Positions 47,272-56,640 are shown, numbered from the stretch's first letter. The stretch: DNA of 64,000 bases from Limnohabitans sp. MMS-10A-192 (GCF_003063335.1 NZ_NERX01000001.1:310001-374000), one strand, 5' to 3'. Numbers and translations: made by a program. Notes: a model not told the origin generated them from the letters alone.

Positions 47272-50200
47272 TCAGGCTTTGCGCAAATCCAGAGTGTACG
47301 GGAACTCAGGACTGGCGTGCAGCGTGGCGTTAGAGCCCAGTGCGGCTTGGTGTTTCATGGCGCCCGGGGTGTGCCCCATGCGGAAGAAGCGGGCCAGGCG
47401 GCGGCTTTCGGCCTCGTAGGCGTTGACCGGGAAGGTGTCGTAACTGCGGCCACCGGGGTGGACGACGTGGTACTGGCAGCCGCCCAATGAACGCTTCATC
47501 CAGGTGTCCACCAGGTCCACGGTCAGCGGTGCATGCATGCCGATGCTGGGGTGCAGCGACGAAGGCGGGTTCCAGGCTTTGTAGCGCACGCTGGCCACGT
47601 ACTCGCCCACCACGCCGGTGGGCTGCAGGGGCAGCGGTTTGCCGTTGACGGTCACGGTGTGGCGCGAGGGGTTGATGCCCGTCACATGCACCTCGATGCG
47701 CTCCAGCGACGAGTCTACATAACGGGCGGTGCCGCCTGCTGAGCTTTCTTCGCCCATGACGTGCCAGGGCTCCAGCGCGTTGCGCAGCGTCAGCACCGCG
47801 CCGTCCACCCTGACCTGACCGACCAGTGGGAAGCGGAACTCGAAATGCGGGGCGAACCAGCTCGGGTCAAAGTGGAAGCCCGCATCGCCCAGCTCGGTCA
47901 AGACGTCGTCAAAGTCTTTGTGGATCCAGTGCGGCAGCATGAAGCGGTCGTGCAGCTCGGTGCCCCAGCGGGTCACGGGCGCTGAATAGGGCGCATCCCA
48001 AAAGCGGGCGACCAGCGCACGCAGCAGCAGTTGCTGCACGATGCTCATGCGGGCGTGGGGCGGCATCTCAAACGCCCGCAGCTCCAGCAGGCCCAGGCGG
48101 CCGGTGCTGCTGTCGGGCGAGTACATCTTGTCAATGCAAAACTCGCTGCGGTGGGTGTTGCCCGTGACGTCGACCAGGATGTTGCGCAGGGTGCGGTCCA
48201 CCAGCCAAGGCGGCATGTCGGCGCCGTACTTCTGGCGGTTGCGGATGATCTCGCGCAGCGCGATCTCCAGCTCATAGACTTGGTCGTTGCGCGCTTCGTC
48301 CACCCGTGGGGCCTGGCTGGTCGGGCCGATGAACATGCCACTGAACAAATAGCTCAGGCTGGGGTGGTTGTGCCAATACAGGATGAGGCTGGCCAGCACC
48401 TCAGGGCGGCGCAAGAAGGGGCTGTCGGCAGGCGTGGCCCCGCCCATCACCATGTGGTTGCCGCCGCCGGTGCCGGTGTGGCGGCCATCGGTCATGAACT
48501 TCTCGGCCGAGAGGCGCGTCTCGAAAGCGGCCTGGTACAAGAACTCGGTGTGCTCGACCAGCTCGGTCCAGTTGTGGGCCGGGTGGATGTTGACTTCGAT
48601 CACGCCGGGGTCGGGCGTGACCTGCAGCAGTTTGAGGCGCGGGTCGCGGGGTGGCGGGTAGCCTTCCATGACTATCTTCATGCCCAGCTTCAGGGCGGTG
48701 GCTTCCACGGCGCTGACCAAGGCCAGGTAGTCTTCCAGACGCGCCAGGGGCGGCATGAAGACGTAAAGTACGCCGGACTTCACACCCGATTTCTCGCCTT
48801 TGGCCATGGCCTCGGCCTCGGCCTCGACTTTGGGGCCGTTCGCGCGGTTCGGGTCGCGCACTTCCACACACAGGGCGGTGCGCACCACCGAGGGATCGGA
48901 CTTGAATTTAGCAGCAGCTGGGTGGGTGGGCGTTGCGGGCACCGCCACCTTGCCGATGCGGGACTGCATGGCCAGCGGGGCGGCGGCGGGCAAGGTCAAG
49001 CGTGGCGCAAACGGGTCTTGCTCAATCATGTGCCAGCGGTCGGTCGGCGCGGCCCAAGGCAGCGAGTCCAGCGGCAGGCGCCAGCCCATGGGCGAGTCGC
49101 CGGGCATCAGGTACATGCGCTCGTCACGCAGAAACCAGCGGCCGGTTTGCCACTTTGAACCCGTCAGCTCGGGTGTGGCCGCTTCGACGGGCTGAATGGG
49201 CAGCACATAGCCCACCGGCAGGTCCAGGCCCTGGCTGAAGATGCGGCGCAAGCGGTTGCGTTCCATCTCATCGTCCAGCTTGGCGTCAAACGGGTCCACG
49301 TTCACCGGCAATCGGCGTTCGCGCCAGAGGTAGTACCAGGTGTCTTCGTAGCCGGGCAGCACGGTGTCTGCGGGCAAGCCCAGTTGCTGTGTCAGGCCTT
49401 GCACGAAGCGCTGGGCATCGGCGCTGGTGTAGTGGCTGGGCTCGCGCTCGTCGGCAAACACCTCGGGGTTTTGCCAGCAGGGCGTGCCATCGGCGCGCCA
49501 GTAGATGCTCAGCGCCCAGCGCGGCAGCTGCTCGCCCGGGTACCACTTGCCCTGGCCAAAGTGCAAGAAGCCGCCTTGGCCGTATTGCTGGCGCAGCTTG
49601 TGCACCAGCTCGGTGGCCAGGCCGCGCTTCGTTGGCCCCAGGGCGTCGGTGTTCCACTCCGCGCCATCGCGGTCTTGGGTGGCCACAAAGGTGGGCTCGC
49701 CGCCCATGGTCAGGCGCACGTCTTCGGCCACCAGTTGCGCGTCCACTTGCTCGCCCAGCTGGAGCACATCGGCCCATTGTTCTTCGGTGTAGGGCTTGGT
49801 CACGCGGGGCGACTCGTGGATGCGCGTCACGCTCATCTCGTGGCTGAACTCGACCTCGGCCTTGTCCATCAGGCCCTCAATCGGGGCCGCTGCAGACGGC
49901 TGCGGTGTGCAGGCCAGCGGAATGTGGCCCTCACCGGCCAGCAGGCCCGAGGTCGGGTCCAGCCCCACCCAGCCTGCGCCGGGCAAATACACCTCGCACC
50001 AGGCGTGCAGGTCGGTGAAGTCGACTTCGGTGCCGCTGGGGCCGTCGAGCGATTTCACGTCCGGGGCGAGCTGGATCAAATAGCCCGATACAAAGCGGGC
50101 CGCGATGTTCATGTGGCGAAACAGCTGGACCAAGAGCCAGGCCGAGTCGCGGCAGGAGCCGCTTTTCAGGGTCAGGGTTTCCTCGGCCGTTTGCACGCCG

Positions 50201-50691
50201 GGCTCCATGCGGATGGTGTAACGGATGTCCTGGTGCAGGCGCTGGTTGATCTGGACCAGAAAGTCGATGGTCCGTTGGCGCTTGCGGTCCATGCTGGCCA
50301 GGTATTTTTTGAACTTGGGCGTCTTGTTGTCCTTGACCAGGTAAGACTGCAACTCCTCTTTGACCAGGTCCGCGTACTTGAACGGCACTTCTTCGGCCGA
50401 GGGCTCCAGAAAGAAGTCAAAGGGGTTGAACACGGCCATCTCGGTGACCACGTCCACCGTGACCTTGAACGAGGTGGTTTTTTTCGGAAAGACCAAGCGC
50501 GCCTGGTAATTGGCAAAGGCGTCCTGCTGCCAGTTGATGAAGTGTTCTTCGGGTTCGACCTTGAGGCTGTAGCTCAGGATGCGGCTGCGGCTGTGCGGGG
50601 CCGGGCGCAGGCGGATGACTTGGGGCCCCAATTGAACCGGTCGGTCGTAGGTGTAATGGGTAACGTGGTGCAGGGCAACGTGTATCGACAT
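47272..50691 (-). CDS. Large transglutaminase/DUF2126 protein
   Basis: A 1139-residue cytoplasmic protein. The N-terminal domain (1-110, SIHVALHHVTHYTYDRPVQL) is the bacterial transglutaminase N-domain. The core (about 150-260) has Cys180 (SGSCRDSAW), His229 (LHAWCEVY) and Asp245 (GLDPTSG). The remaining 850 residues are the DUF2126 region (for example RLTMGGEPTFVATQDRDG, GRHTGTGGGNHMVMGG, EFCIDKMYSP), of unknown activity and partly similar to amidoligase-type folds. The ATG at 50691 is chosen; the open frame runs far upstream antisense to comEC and is rejected there. It is the first gene of the operon and divergent from comEC. Confidence 0.9.
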   Translation of the reverse strand: MSIHVALHHVTHYTYDRPVQLGPQVIRLRPAPHSRSRILSYSLKVEPEEHFINWQQDAFANYQARLVFPKKTTSFKVTVDVVTEMAVFNPFDFFLEPSAEEVPFKYADLVKEELQSYLVKDNKTPKFKKYLASMDRKRQRTIDFLVQINQRLHQDIRYTIRMEPGVQTAEETLTLKSGSCRDSAWLLVQLFRHMNIAARFVSGYLIQLAPDVKSLDGPSGTEVDFTDLHAWCEVYLPGAGWVGLDPTSGLLAGEGHIPLACTPQPSAAAPIEGLMDKAEVEFSHEMSVTRIHESPRVTKPYTEEQWADVLQLGEQVDAQLVAEDVRLTMGGEPTFVATQDRDGAEWNTDALGPTKRGLATELVHKLRQQYGQGGFLHFGQGKWYPGEQLPRWALSIYWRADGTPCWQNPEVFADEREPSHYTSADAQRFVQGLTQQLGLPADTVLPGYEDTWYYLWRERRLPVNVDPFDAKLDDEMERNRLRRIFSQGLDLPVGYVLPIQPVEAATPELTGSKWQTGRWFLRDERMYLMPGDSPMGWRLPLDSLPWAAPTDRWHMIEQDPFAPRLTLPAAAPLAMQSRIGKVAVPATPTHPAAAKFKSDPSVVRTALCVEVRDPNRANGPKVEAEAEAMAKGEKSGVKSGVLYVFMPPLARLEDYLALVSAVEATALKLGMKIVMEGYPPPRDPRLKLLQVTPDPGVIEVNIHPAHNWTELVEHTEFLYQAAFETRLSAEKFMTDGRHTGTGGGNHMVMGGATPADSPFLRRPEVLASLILYWHNHPSLSYLFSGMFIGPTSQAPRVDEARNDQVYELEIALREIIRNRQKYGADMPPWLVDRTLRNILVDVTGNTHRSEFCIDKMYSPDSSTGRLGLLELRAFEMPPHARMSIVQQLLLRALVARFWDAPYSAPVTRWGTELHDRFMLPHWIHKDFDDVLTELGDAGFHFDPSWFAPHFEFRFPLVGQVRVDGAVLTLRNALEPWHVMGEESSAGGTARYVDSSLERIEVHVTGINPSRHTVTVNGKPLPLQPTGVVGEYVASVRYKAWNPPSSLHPSIGMHAPLTVDLVDTWMKRSLGGCQYHVVHPGGRSYDTFPVNAYEAESRRLARFFRMGHTPGAMKHQAALGSNATLHASPEFPYTLDLRKA

Positions 50692-50868
50692 ATCTTTAAA
50701 AGCGCAACAGGGGCTGCACGCATGACAAATGCAGCTTGGGCTTTTTAAACTAGCAAGACACGCGCCAGCCCAGAGATTGGCGACCCCAACAGCCAATCCA
50801 GGGAGGCTGAAGATGCCATGCTTGCCCAGCAGGCCCAAGCGCAGCGTTGCCCGCCATGAGGCCGCGCC

Positions 50869-53490
50869 ATGATGTCCTTGCGTTGGGCGCAGGGTTTGGC
50901 ACCGGCCTTGCTGGCCTGGTGTGCCGGGGTGGCCTTGCAGCTTCAGCAAAGCCTGCTGTGGTCCGCACCGGTCTATGGCGCCATGGGGGTTTTGGCTTTG
51001 GCGGGCTTGTGCTGGCCTGCTTGGCGCCGCATGCGCGCGTTCATCGGTGTGTGTTTGGCGTGTGCGCTGTTGTCTTTTGCATGCACGGCTTGGCATGCGC
51101 TGTGGAAGCTGCCATCGATTGCCCCCGAACTGGAAGGTCAGGATCTGGAGCTGGTGGGCGTGGTGCAGGCCATGCCGCACAAGCAGGACATGGGCTGGCG
51201 TTTTCGTTTTCGGGTCGAATCGGCCTGGCGCGGGCAGGGGGCCACACGGCACCAAGTGCCAGTCCCCGAGCAGATTTATCTGGGCTGGTATGGGCAGGAC
51301 GGCGTGACCGACAGCGGCTGGAACCTGTCGCCCCTGCCCGAGCCCGTGCAGGCCGGTGAGCGCTGGCGCTTGCGGGCGCGCCTGAAAGCGCCACACGGCA
51401 ACCTGAACCCGCGCGGTTTTGATTACGAGCTGTGGCTTTGGGAGCAGGGCATTCGGGCCACCGGTGTGGTGCGTGCCGGGCCGGGCCAGCCTGCGCCAGA
51501 GCGCCTGGGGCAGACTGGGTCGCACCCGGTGGAGTGGTGGCGGCAGTCGGTGCGCGATCGTTTGCAGACGCGGCTCGGTGCGGTGGCGGACGCCGGTGTC
51601 GCTGCCGACGGCGCTGGGCGCGCGCCCAATGTGGCGGGCATCGTGGTGGCCTTGGTCACGGGCGATCAAGCCGCCATTGACCGCAGCGACTGGGATGTGT
51701 TTCGGGCCACCGGGGTGGCGCACCTGATGAGCATTTCCGGGCTGCATGTGACCATGTTTGCCTGGCTCGCCGCCATGACGGTGGGCTGGTGCTGGCGCCG
51801 GTCGGCGCTGTGGGGGTTTCGCGGCGCTTTGCGCTGGCCTGCGCCGCAGGTGGGGGCTTTGGCGGGGCTGGCTTTGGCGCTTGTGTATGCCTTGTTCAGC
51901 GGCTGGGGGGTGCCGGCGCAGCGCACGGTCTGGATGCTCGGTGTGGTGGTGCTCCTGCGCCTGTCGGCCAGGCAATGGTCTGCCACGCTGGTGTGCCTGT
52001 TGGCGGCGGCAGTCGTCTTGACGCTCGACCCTTGGGCGCTGCTGCAGCCAGGCTTTTGGCTGAGCTTTGTGGCGGTGGCCGTGCTGGTGTGGACCGATCA
52101 ACGCTGGCCGGGCGCACCGATGCAGGATGCTGCGCAGGAGGCGACACCGGTGCATCCTGACCCCAGCACCAAGTCGGGGCTGGTGCACCGCTTGCGTGCC
52201 CTGTGCCTTGCACGTTTTCATGCAAAAGGTGGCGCCTTGCAGGGCGAATGGAGGGGGCAGGAATGGTGGGGTCAGTCGTGGCGCCATGTTGCGGGCCGCA
52301 TCTGGGGTTTGTGGCGCGAGCAATCGGTGGTCACGCTGGCGCTGGCGCCTTTGTGTTTGCTGTTCTTTGGGCAGGTCTCGGTGGTGGGCTTGCTGGCCAA
52401 TCTGGTGGCCATTCCCTGGGTGAGTTTTGTGGTCACGCCGCTGGCCATGCTGGGCGTGGTTTGGTCGGGTTGGGCGGTGCTGGCCGCTTGGGCTCTGAAG
52501 CCTTTGACCGCATTGCTGGTCTGGATGGCCAGTTGGCCGCTTGCCAGTGTGAGCCTGGCTTTGCCGCCTTGGGGGTTTGCGGTCTTGGCGCTGTTGGCGG
52601 CGCTGTTGTGGGTGTCGCGCTGGCCCTTGTCCTGGAAGCTGGCGAGCCTGCCCTTGCTGTGGCCCGCACTGTTTTGGACAGCGCCGCGCCCACCTCTGGG
52701 TACTTTTGAATTGCTCATCACCGATGTGGGGCAGGGCAATGCTGTTTTGGTGCGCACGGCGCGCCACAGTTTGCTCTACGACGCCGGGCCGCGCTATTCG
52801 CCCGAAAGCGATGCCGGTCACCGCGTGCTGGTGCCGCTGCTGGCGCAGACGGCCGAGCGGCTGGATGTGCTGATGCTCAGCCACCGCGACACCGACCACA
52901 CGGGCGGCGCGCCCGCGATATTGGCCATGCAGCCGCAGGCGGCGCTGTGGTCATCGCTGGAAGCCGGGCACCCCTTGCATGCGCTGGCCGCCAGCTCGCA
53001 GCCTTGCCACCGTGGCCAAGCTTGGGTCTGGGACGGTGTGCGTTTCGAGGTGCTGCACCCCACGGCGGCGCCCCAGCTGCCGCCGGACAAGCCGATCAAG
53101 CCCAATGCGCTCAGCTGCGTCTTGCGCATCAGCGATGGCCTGCGTTCGGTCTTGCTTGCGGGTGACATTGAAGCGCCGCAAGAACAAGCCTTGGTGGCGG
53201 CAGGGCTGGCGCCGGTGGATCTGCTGCTGGTGCCGCACCACGGCAGCAAGACCTCTTCGACCCCCGAGTTCTTGCAGGCCTTGGCCCCCCAGCTGGCGCT
53301 GGTGCAAGCGGGCTACCGCAACCGCTTTGGCCACCCGGCACCTGCGGTGCTGGCCCGTTATGAAGGCCTGCGCATCCGCGTGGTGGACAGCGTGCACTGC
53401 GGCGCAGCCACCTGGCGCAGCGATGCACCCAAACAGCTGGTGTGCGAGCGCGAGCGCTCGCGCCGCTATTGGCACCACGCAGCGCCTTGA
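50869..53490 (+). CDS. comEC: DNA internalization competence protein ComEC/Rec2
   Basis: An 873-residue inner-membrane channel for uptake of transforming DNA. An N-terminal membrane and OB-like region (DUF4131, residues 1-200) precedes the multi-helix Competence domain (about 230-590, VARVALVTGDQAAI-like GIVVALVTGDQAAI and HLMSISGLHVTMFAWLA). The C-terminal metallo-beta-lactamase domain has TDVGQGNAVLVRT, LSHRDTDHTGGA and VPHHGSKTSST with its metal ligands. Two adjacent ATG codons can serve as start. It is 58 bases before the second ATP-grasp gene and shares a divergent promoter region with the transglutaminase operon. Confidence 0.93.
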   Translation: MMSLRWAQGLAPALLAWCAGVALQLQQSLLWSAPVYGAMGVLALAGLCWPAWRRMRAFIGVCLACALLSFACTAWHALWKLPSIAPELEGQDLELVGVVQAMPHKQDMGWRFRFRVESAWRGQGATRHQVPVPEQIYLGWYGQDGVTDSGWNLSPLPEPVQAGERWRLRARLKAPHGNLNPRGFDYELWLWEQGIRATGVVRAGPGQPAPERLGQTGSHPVEWWRQSVRDRLQTRLGAVADAGVAADGAGRAPNVAGIVVALVTGDQAAIDRSDWDVFRATGVAHLMSISGLHVTMFAWLAAMTVGWCWRRSALWGFRGALRWPAPQVGALAGLALALVYALFSGWGVPAQRTVWMLGVVVLLRLSARQWSATLVCLLAAAVVLTLDPWALLQPGFWLSFVAVAVLVWTDQRWPGAPMQDAAQEATPVHPDPSTKSGLVHRLRALCLARFHAKGGALQGEWRGQEWWGQSWRHVAGRIWGLWREQSVVTLALAPLCLLFFGQVSVVGLLANLVAIPWVSFVVTPLAMLGVVWSGWAVLAAWALKPLTALLVWMASWPLASVSLALPPWGFAVLALLAALLWVSRWPLSWKLASLPLLWPALFWTAPRPPLGTFELLITDVGQGNAVLVRTARHSLLYDAGPRYSPESDAGHRVLVPLLAQTAERLDVLMLSHRDTDHTGGAPAILAMQPQAALWSSLEAGHPLHALAASSQPCHRGQAWVWDGVRFEVLHPTAAPQLPPDKPIKPNALSCVLRISDGLRSVLLAGDIEAPQEQALVAAGLAPVDLLLVPHHGSKTSSTPEFLQALAPQLALVQAGYRNRFGHPAPAVLARYEGLRIRVVDSVHCGAATWRSDAPKQLVCERERSRRYWHHAAP

Positions 53491-53548
53491 CCGCCGTCAA
53501 TCGAAGTGGGTACGCATCTTGCTAACCTGTGTGCAGGAGTAAGAAGCT

Positions 53549-55000
53549 ATGCGCCAATTTGATGAGATGTACAGCCGCCTGCCTGCATCAGGCGATGCGG
53601 GCGAGGTGAGAAAACACTACGAGGCCTATGCCCGTTGGTTGCAGGCGCAAGATCCCCGGACCATGGCCGCTCGCCGTGAAGAGGCCGAGATGATTTTCCG
53701 CCGTGTCGGCATCACCTTTGCCGTCTATGGCGACAAAGACGAAGACGGCTCCGGTACCGAGCGCCTGATCCCCTTTGACCTGATCCCCCGCGTGATCGCC
53801 GCCCAGGAGTGGAAAAGCATGGAGGCCGGTCTGGTGCAGCGCGTCACGGCCCTCAACCGTTTCATCCACGACGTGTACCACGACCAGGACATCTTGAAGG
53901 CCGGGGTGATCCCCCGCGAGCAAATCGAAAACAACGCGCAGTTCCGCCCCGAGATGGTCGGTGTGGATGTGCCCAACAACATCTATTCGCACATCAGCGG
54001 CATCGACATCGTGCGTGCCCCTGACAGCGCCGGCAACGGCGAATACTACGTGCTCGAAGACAACCTGCGCGTGCCCAGCGGCGTGAGCTACATGCTGGAA
54101 GACCGCAAGATGATGATGCGGCTCTTCCCGGAATTGTTCAGCCAGCACCGCGTGGCCCCGGTGGCGCATTACCCCGACTTGTTGTTGGAGACGCTGCGCG
54201 CCAGCAGCCCCGCCACCACGGCCGAGCCCACGGTGGTGGTGCTCACGCCCGGCATGTACAACAGCGCCTACTTTGAGCACGCCTTTTTGGCGCAACAAAT
54301 GGGTGTGGAGCTGGTCGAAGGGCAAGACTTGTTCGTGAAAGACAAATTCGTCTACATGCGCACCACGCGCGGCCCCAAGCGGGTGGACGTGATCTACCGC
54401 CGGGTGGACGACGACTTTTTGGACCCGAACGTGTTTCGCCCTACATCGACGCTGGGCTGTGCTGGCCTCATGGACGCTTACAAAGCTGGCCATGTGGCGA
54501 TTTGCAACGCGGTGGGCACGGGCGTGGCCGACGACAAGTCGATCTACCCCTATGTGCCCGACATGATCAAGTTCTACTTGGGCGAGGAACCCATCCTCAA
54601 AAACGTGCCGACCTTCATGTGCCGCAAGCCAGACGACTTGCAATACACCTTGGCCAATCTCAAAGACCTGGTGGTCAAGGAAGTGCACGGCGCAGGCGGC
54701 TACGGCATGTTGGTCGGTCCGGCCTCGACCAAAGAAGAGATCGAGCGCTTTCGCGGTGCGCTGCTGGCCAACCCCGAGGGCTACATCGCGCAGCCCACGC
54801 TCAGCCTGTCGAGCTGCCCGACTTACGTCGAGAGCGGCATCGCCCCGCGCCACATTGACCTGCGGCCCTTTGTGCTGAGTGGCCGCACGGTGCAGATGGT
54901 GCCCGGGGGCCTGACGCGCGTGGCTTTGAAAGAAGGCTCTTTGGTGGTCAACAGCAGCCAAGGCGGCGGCACCAAAGACACCTGGATATTGCAGGACTGA
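53549..55000 (+). CDS. Circularly permuted type 2 ATP-grasp protein
   Basis: A 483-residue stand-alone ATP-grasp protein of the DUF404/DUF407 type. Recognised by RRVGITFAVYGDKDEDG, YYVLEDNLRVPSGVSYMLE, LTPGMYNSAYFEHAFLAQQM, YRRVDDDFLDPNVF and the ATP-binding VVKEVHGAGGYGMLVGP with RHIDLRPFVLSG. Predicted to ligate an amino acid or peptide through an acyl-phosphate; the substrate is unknown. An AGGAGTAAGAAGCT leader supplies the ribosome site. The alpha-E gene follows after 99 bases that hold a palindromic repeat. It parallels the N-terminal half of the fused protein at 44453-47257. Confidence 0.92.
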   Translation: MRQFDEMYSRLPASGDAGEVRKHYEAYARWLQAQDPRTMAARREEAEMIFRRVGITFAVYGDKDEDGSGTERLIPFDLIPRVIAAQEWKSMEAGLVQRVTALNRFIHDVYHDQDILKAGVIPREQIENNAQFRPEMVGVDVPNNIYSHISGIDIVRAPDSAGNGEYYVLEDNLRVPSGVSYMLEDRKMMMRLFPELFSQHRVAPVAHYPDLLLETLRASSPATTAEPTVVVLTPGMYNSAYFEHAFLAQQMGVELVEGQDLFVKDKFVYMRTTRGPKRVDVIYRRVDDDFLDPNVFRPTSTLGCAGLMDAYKAGHVAICNAVGTGVADDKSIYPYVPDMIKFYLGEEPILKNVPTFMCRKPDDLQYTLANLKDLVVKEVHGAGGYGMLVGPASTKEEIERFRGALLANPEGYIAQPTLSLSSCPTYVESGIAPRHIDLRPFVLSGRTVQMVPGGLTRVALKEGSLVVNSSQGGGTKDTWILQD

Positions 55001-55028
55001 TTTCACCCCTTGTCCTGATTTCACCCCT

Positions 55029-55083
55029 GTCATCTTCGGGCTTGACCCGAGGATCCACGGATACCCGACCCGTCGGGCATGAC
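55029..55083. repeat. Family A-related palindrome between ATP-grasp and alpha-E genes
   Basis: GTCATCTTCGGGCTTGACCC continues GAGGATCCACGGATACCCGACCC-type sequence to GTCGGGCATGAC. TCGGGCTTGACCCGA is a perfect small palindrome and the outer ends GTCAT/ATGAC also match. It fills the gap between the two genes and may affect their relative expression. Confidence 0.75.
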
Positions 55084-55099
55084 ACACCAAGGAAAAAAT

Positions 55100-56077
55100 A
55101 TGCTGAGCCGCACCGCTGACCACCTTTTCTGGATGTCCCGCTACATGGAGCGGGCCGAGAACACGGCCCGCATGCTCAATGTGAGCTACGAGACCTCGCT
55201 CTTGCCCCAGTCCGCCGCCGCTGTGGAGGCCGGTTGGGAAGGCATCTTGTCGATCAGCGAATTGCTGCCCGCGTACCTGGCGCTGTACAAAACCATCACC
55301 CCCCGCGATGTGATGGCCTTCATGGTCAAGGATGTGGACAACCCTTCATCCATCATCTCGTGTCTGCGGGCGGCCCGCGAGAACGCACGTGCCGTGCGCG
55401 GCACGCTGACCACCGAGGTGTGGGAGACGCAAAACCAGACTTGGCTCGAAGTCAACCGCATGCTCAAAAGCGGCGAGTTCGAGCGCGACCCAGGCCAATT
55501 TTTCGAGTGGGTCAAATTCCGCTCGCACCTGTCACGCGGCGTGACGGTGGGCACCATGTTGATGGACGAGTCGCTCTACTTCATGCGCATGGGCACGTTT
55601 TTGGAGCGGGCCGACAACACGGCGCGTTTGGTGGACGTGAAGTTCCACGCCATGAACAACGACTTCTTTGGCGCACCGCAATACAACACGGCCGGTGCAG
55701 AAAGCACGCAGGAATACGACTTCTACCACTGGAGCGCCATCTTGCGCAGCGTCAGCGGCTTCGAGGTCTACCGCAAGGTCTACCGCGATGTGATCCGCCC
55801 CGAGCGGGTGGCCGAGTTGCTCATCTTGCGCCCCGACATGCCACGCTCGCTGCACGCCAGCCTGAACGAGGTCTTGTCGAATCTGAAGCTGGTGGCACAT
55901 GACCCGGACAGTGACACCCTGCGCGATGCCGGGCGCTTGTTGTCCGAGCTGGCCTTTGGCCGCATCGATGAGATTTTGGCGACCGGCTTGCACGCTTATT
56001 TGACGCAGTTCCTGGACCGTGTGAACGTGCTGGGCGGCCGCATCAGCCGAGAGTTCTTGATGCCGTCTGCGACTTGA
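55100..56077 (+). CDS. Alpha-E domain protein
   Basis: A 325-residue, almost wholly helical protein of the Alpha-E (DUF403) family. It opens MLSRTADHLFWMSRYMERAE, with paired Glu/Arg positions typical of the family, and later has SLYFMRMGTFLERADNTARL and YDFYHWSAILRSVSGFEVYR. Alpha-E proteins co-occur with circularly permuted ATP-grasp and transglutaminase proteins; biochemical role unknown. The ATG at 55100 is preferred over 55079 because AAGGAAAA precedes it and it matches the family start. It corresponds to the C-terminal third of the fused protein at 44453. Confidence 0.91.
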   Translation: MLSRTADHLFWMSRYMERAENTARMLNVSYETSLLPQSAAAVEAGWEGILSISELLPAYLALYKTITPRDVMAFMVKDVDNPSSIISCLRAARENARAVRGTLTTEVWETQNQTWLEVNRMLKSGEFERDPGQFFEWVKFRSHLSRGVTVGTMLMDESLYFMRMGTFLERADNTARLVDVKFHAMNNDFFGAPQYNTAGAESTQEYDFYHWSAILRSVSGFEVYRKVYRDVIRPERVAELLILRPDMPRSLHASLNEVLSNLKLVAHDPDSDTLRDAGRLLSELAFGRIDEILATGLHAYLTQFLDRVNVLGGRISREFLMPSAT

Positions 56078-56137
56078 ACCGTCATTCCCCTGGAGATCCT
56101 GTGACCACGAATGAGCGCAGGTCATCCCGAACACGAG

Positions 56138-56299
56138 CATGTCAATCCAATCCAGGCATGTCATCCCAAGCCAAGCATTTCATCCCAAGCCAGGCATGCC
56201 ATCCCGGGCCAGGCATGCCATCCCGGGCCAGGCATGCCATCCCGGGCCAGGCATGTCGTCCCTATCCAGGCATGTCATCCCGGGCTTGACCCGGGATCC
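56138..56299. repeat. Eight-unit 19-base tandem array ending in a family A palindrome
   Basis: Units of the form CATGCCATCCCGGGCCAGG begin every 19 bases from 56138 to 56271. Units 4-6 are identical; others vary (CATGTCATCCCAAGCCAAG, CATGTCGTCCCTATCCAGG). The eighth runs into a full family A palindrome, GTCATCCCGGGCTTGACCCG and GGATCC. It lies in the 538-base region 56078-56615, which is repeat-derived almost throughout and has no gene. Confidence 0.9.
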
Positions 56300-56330
56300 A
56301 TCTCCATTGACCTCAAGTGCTTGTGCATCC

Positions 56331-56640
56331 ATGGATCCCGGATCAAGTCCGGGATGACATGAGGGTGCTTGGTCGTCGGGTTGCCGAAGAAGCTCAACTG
56401 TTCAGTGTCAGCACCATTGGCTTGCATGACCTCATGCATCCATGGATCCCGGATCAAGTCCGGGATGACGTGAGGGGGCTTGGTCGTCGGGTTGCCGACG
56501 AAGCTCAACTGTTCAGTGTCAGCACCATTGGCTTGCATGACCTCATGCATCCATGGATCCCGGATCAAGTCCGGGATGACATGAGGGGGTTTGGCGTGGG
56601 GCTTGCCGACGAAGCTCAGTCGCCCAGCGTCAGCACCACC
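56331..56640. repeat. Three tandem 111-base repeats running into the xthA 3' end
   Basis: ATGGATCCCGGATCAAGTCC begins at 56331, 56442 and 56553, exactly 111 bases apart; the first two units are nearly identical throughout. Each unit contains a family A palindrome and a segment like GAAGCTCAACTGTTCAGTGT. In the third unit the matching segment is the last codons and stop of xthA, so the repeat unit includes diverged copies of that gene's 3' end. Confidence 0.9.

Noticed and set aside
50692-52899. Long open frame extending the large transglutaminase/DUF2126 protein upstream by over 730 codons
   Set aside because: It runs antisense through comEC, is rich in Arg, Gln and His as expected for a shadow frame in GC-rich DNA, and the true family N-terminus starts at 50691.
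56138-56620. Open frames running through the repeat tracts on both strands
   Set aside because: They arise because repeat periods that are multiples of three or lack stop codons keep frames open; the predicted peptides are pure repeat and the stretches have no ribosome sites.
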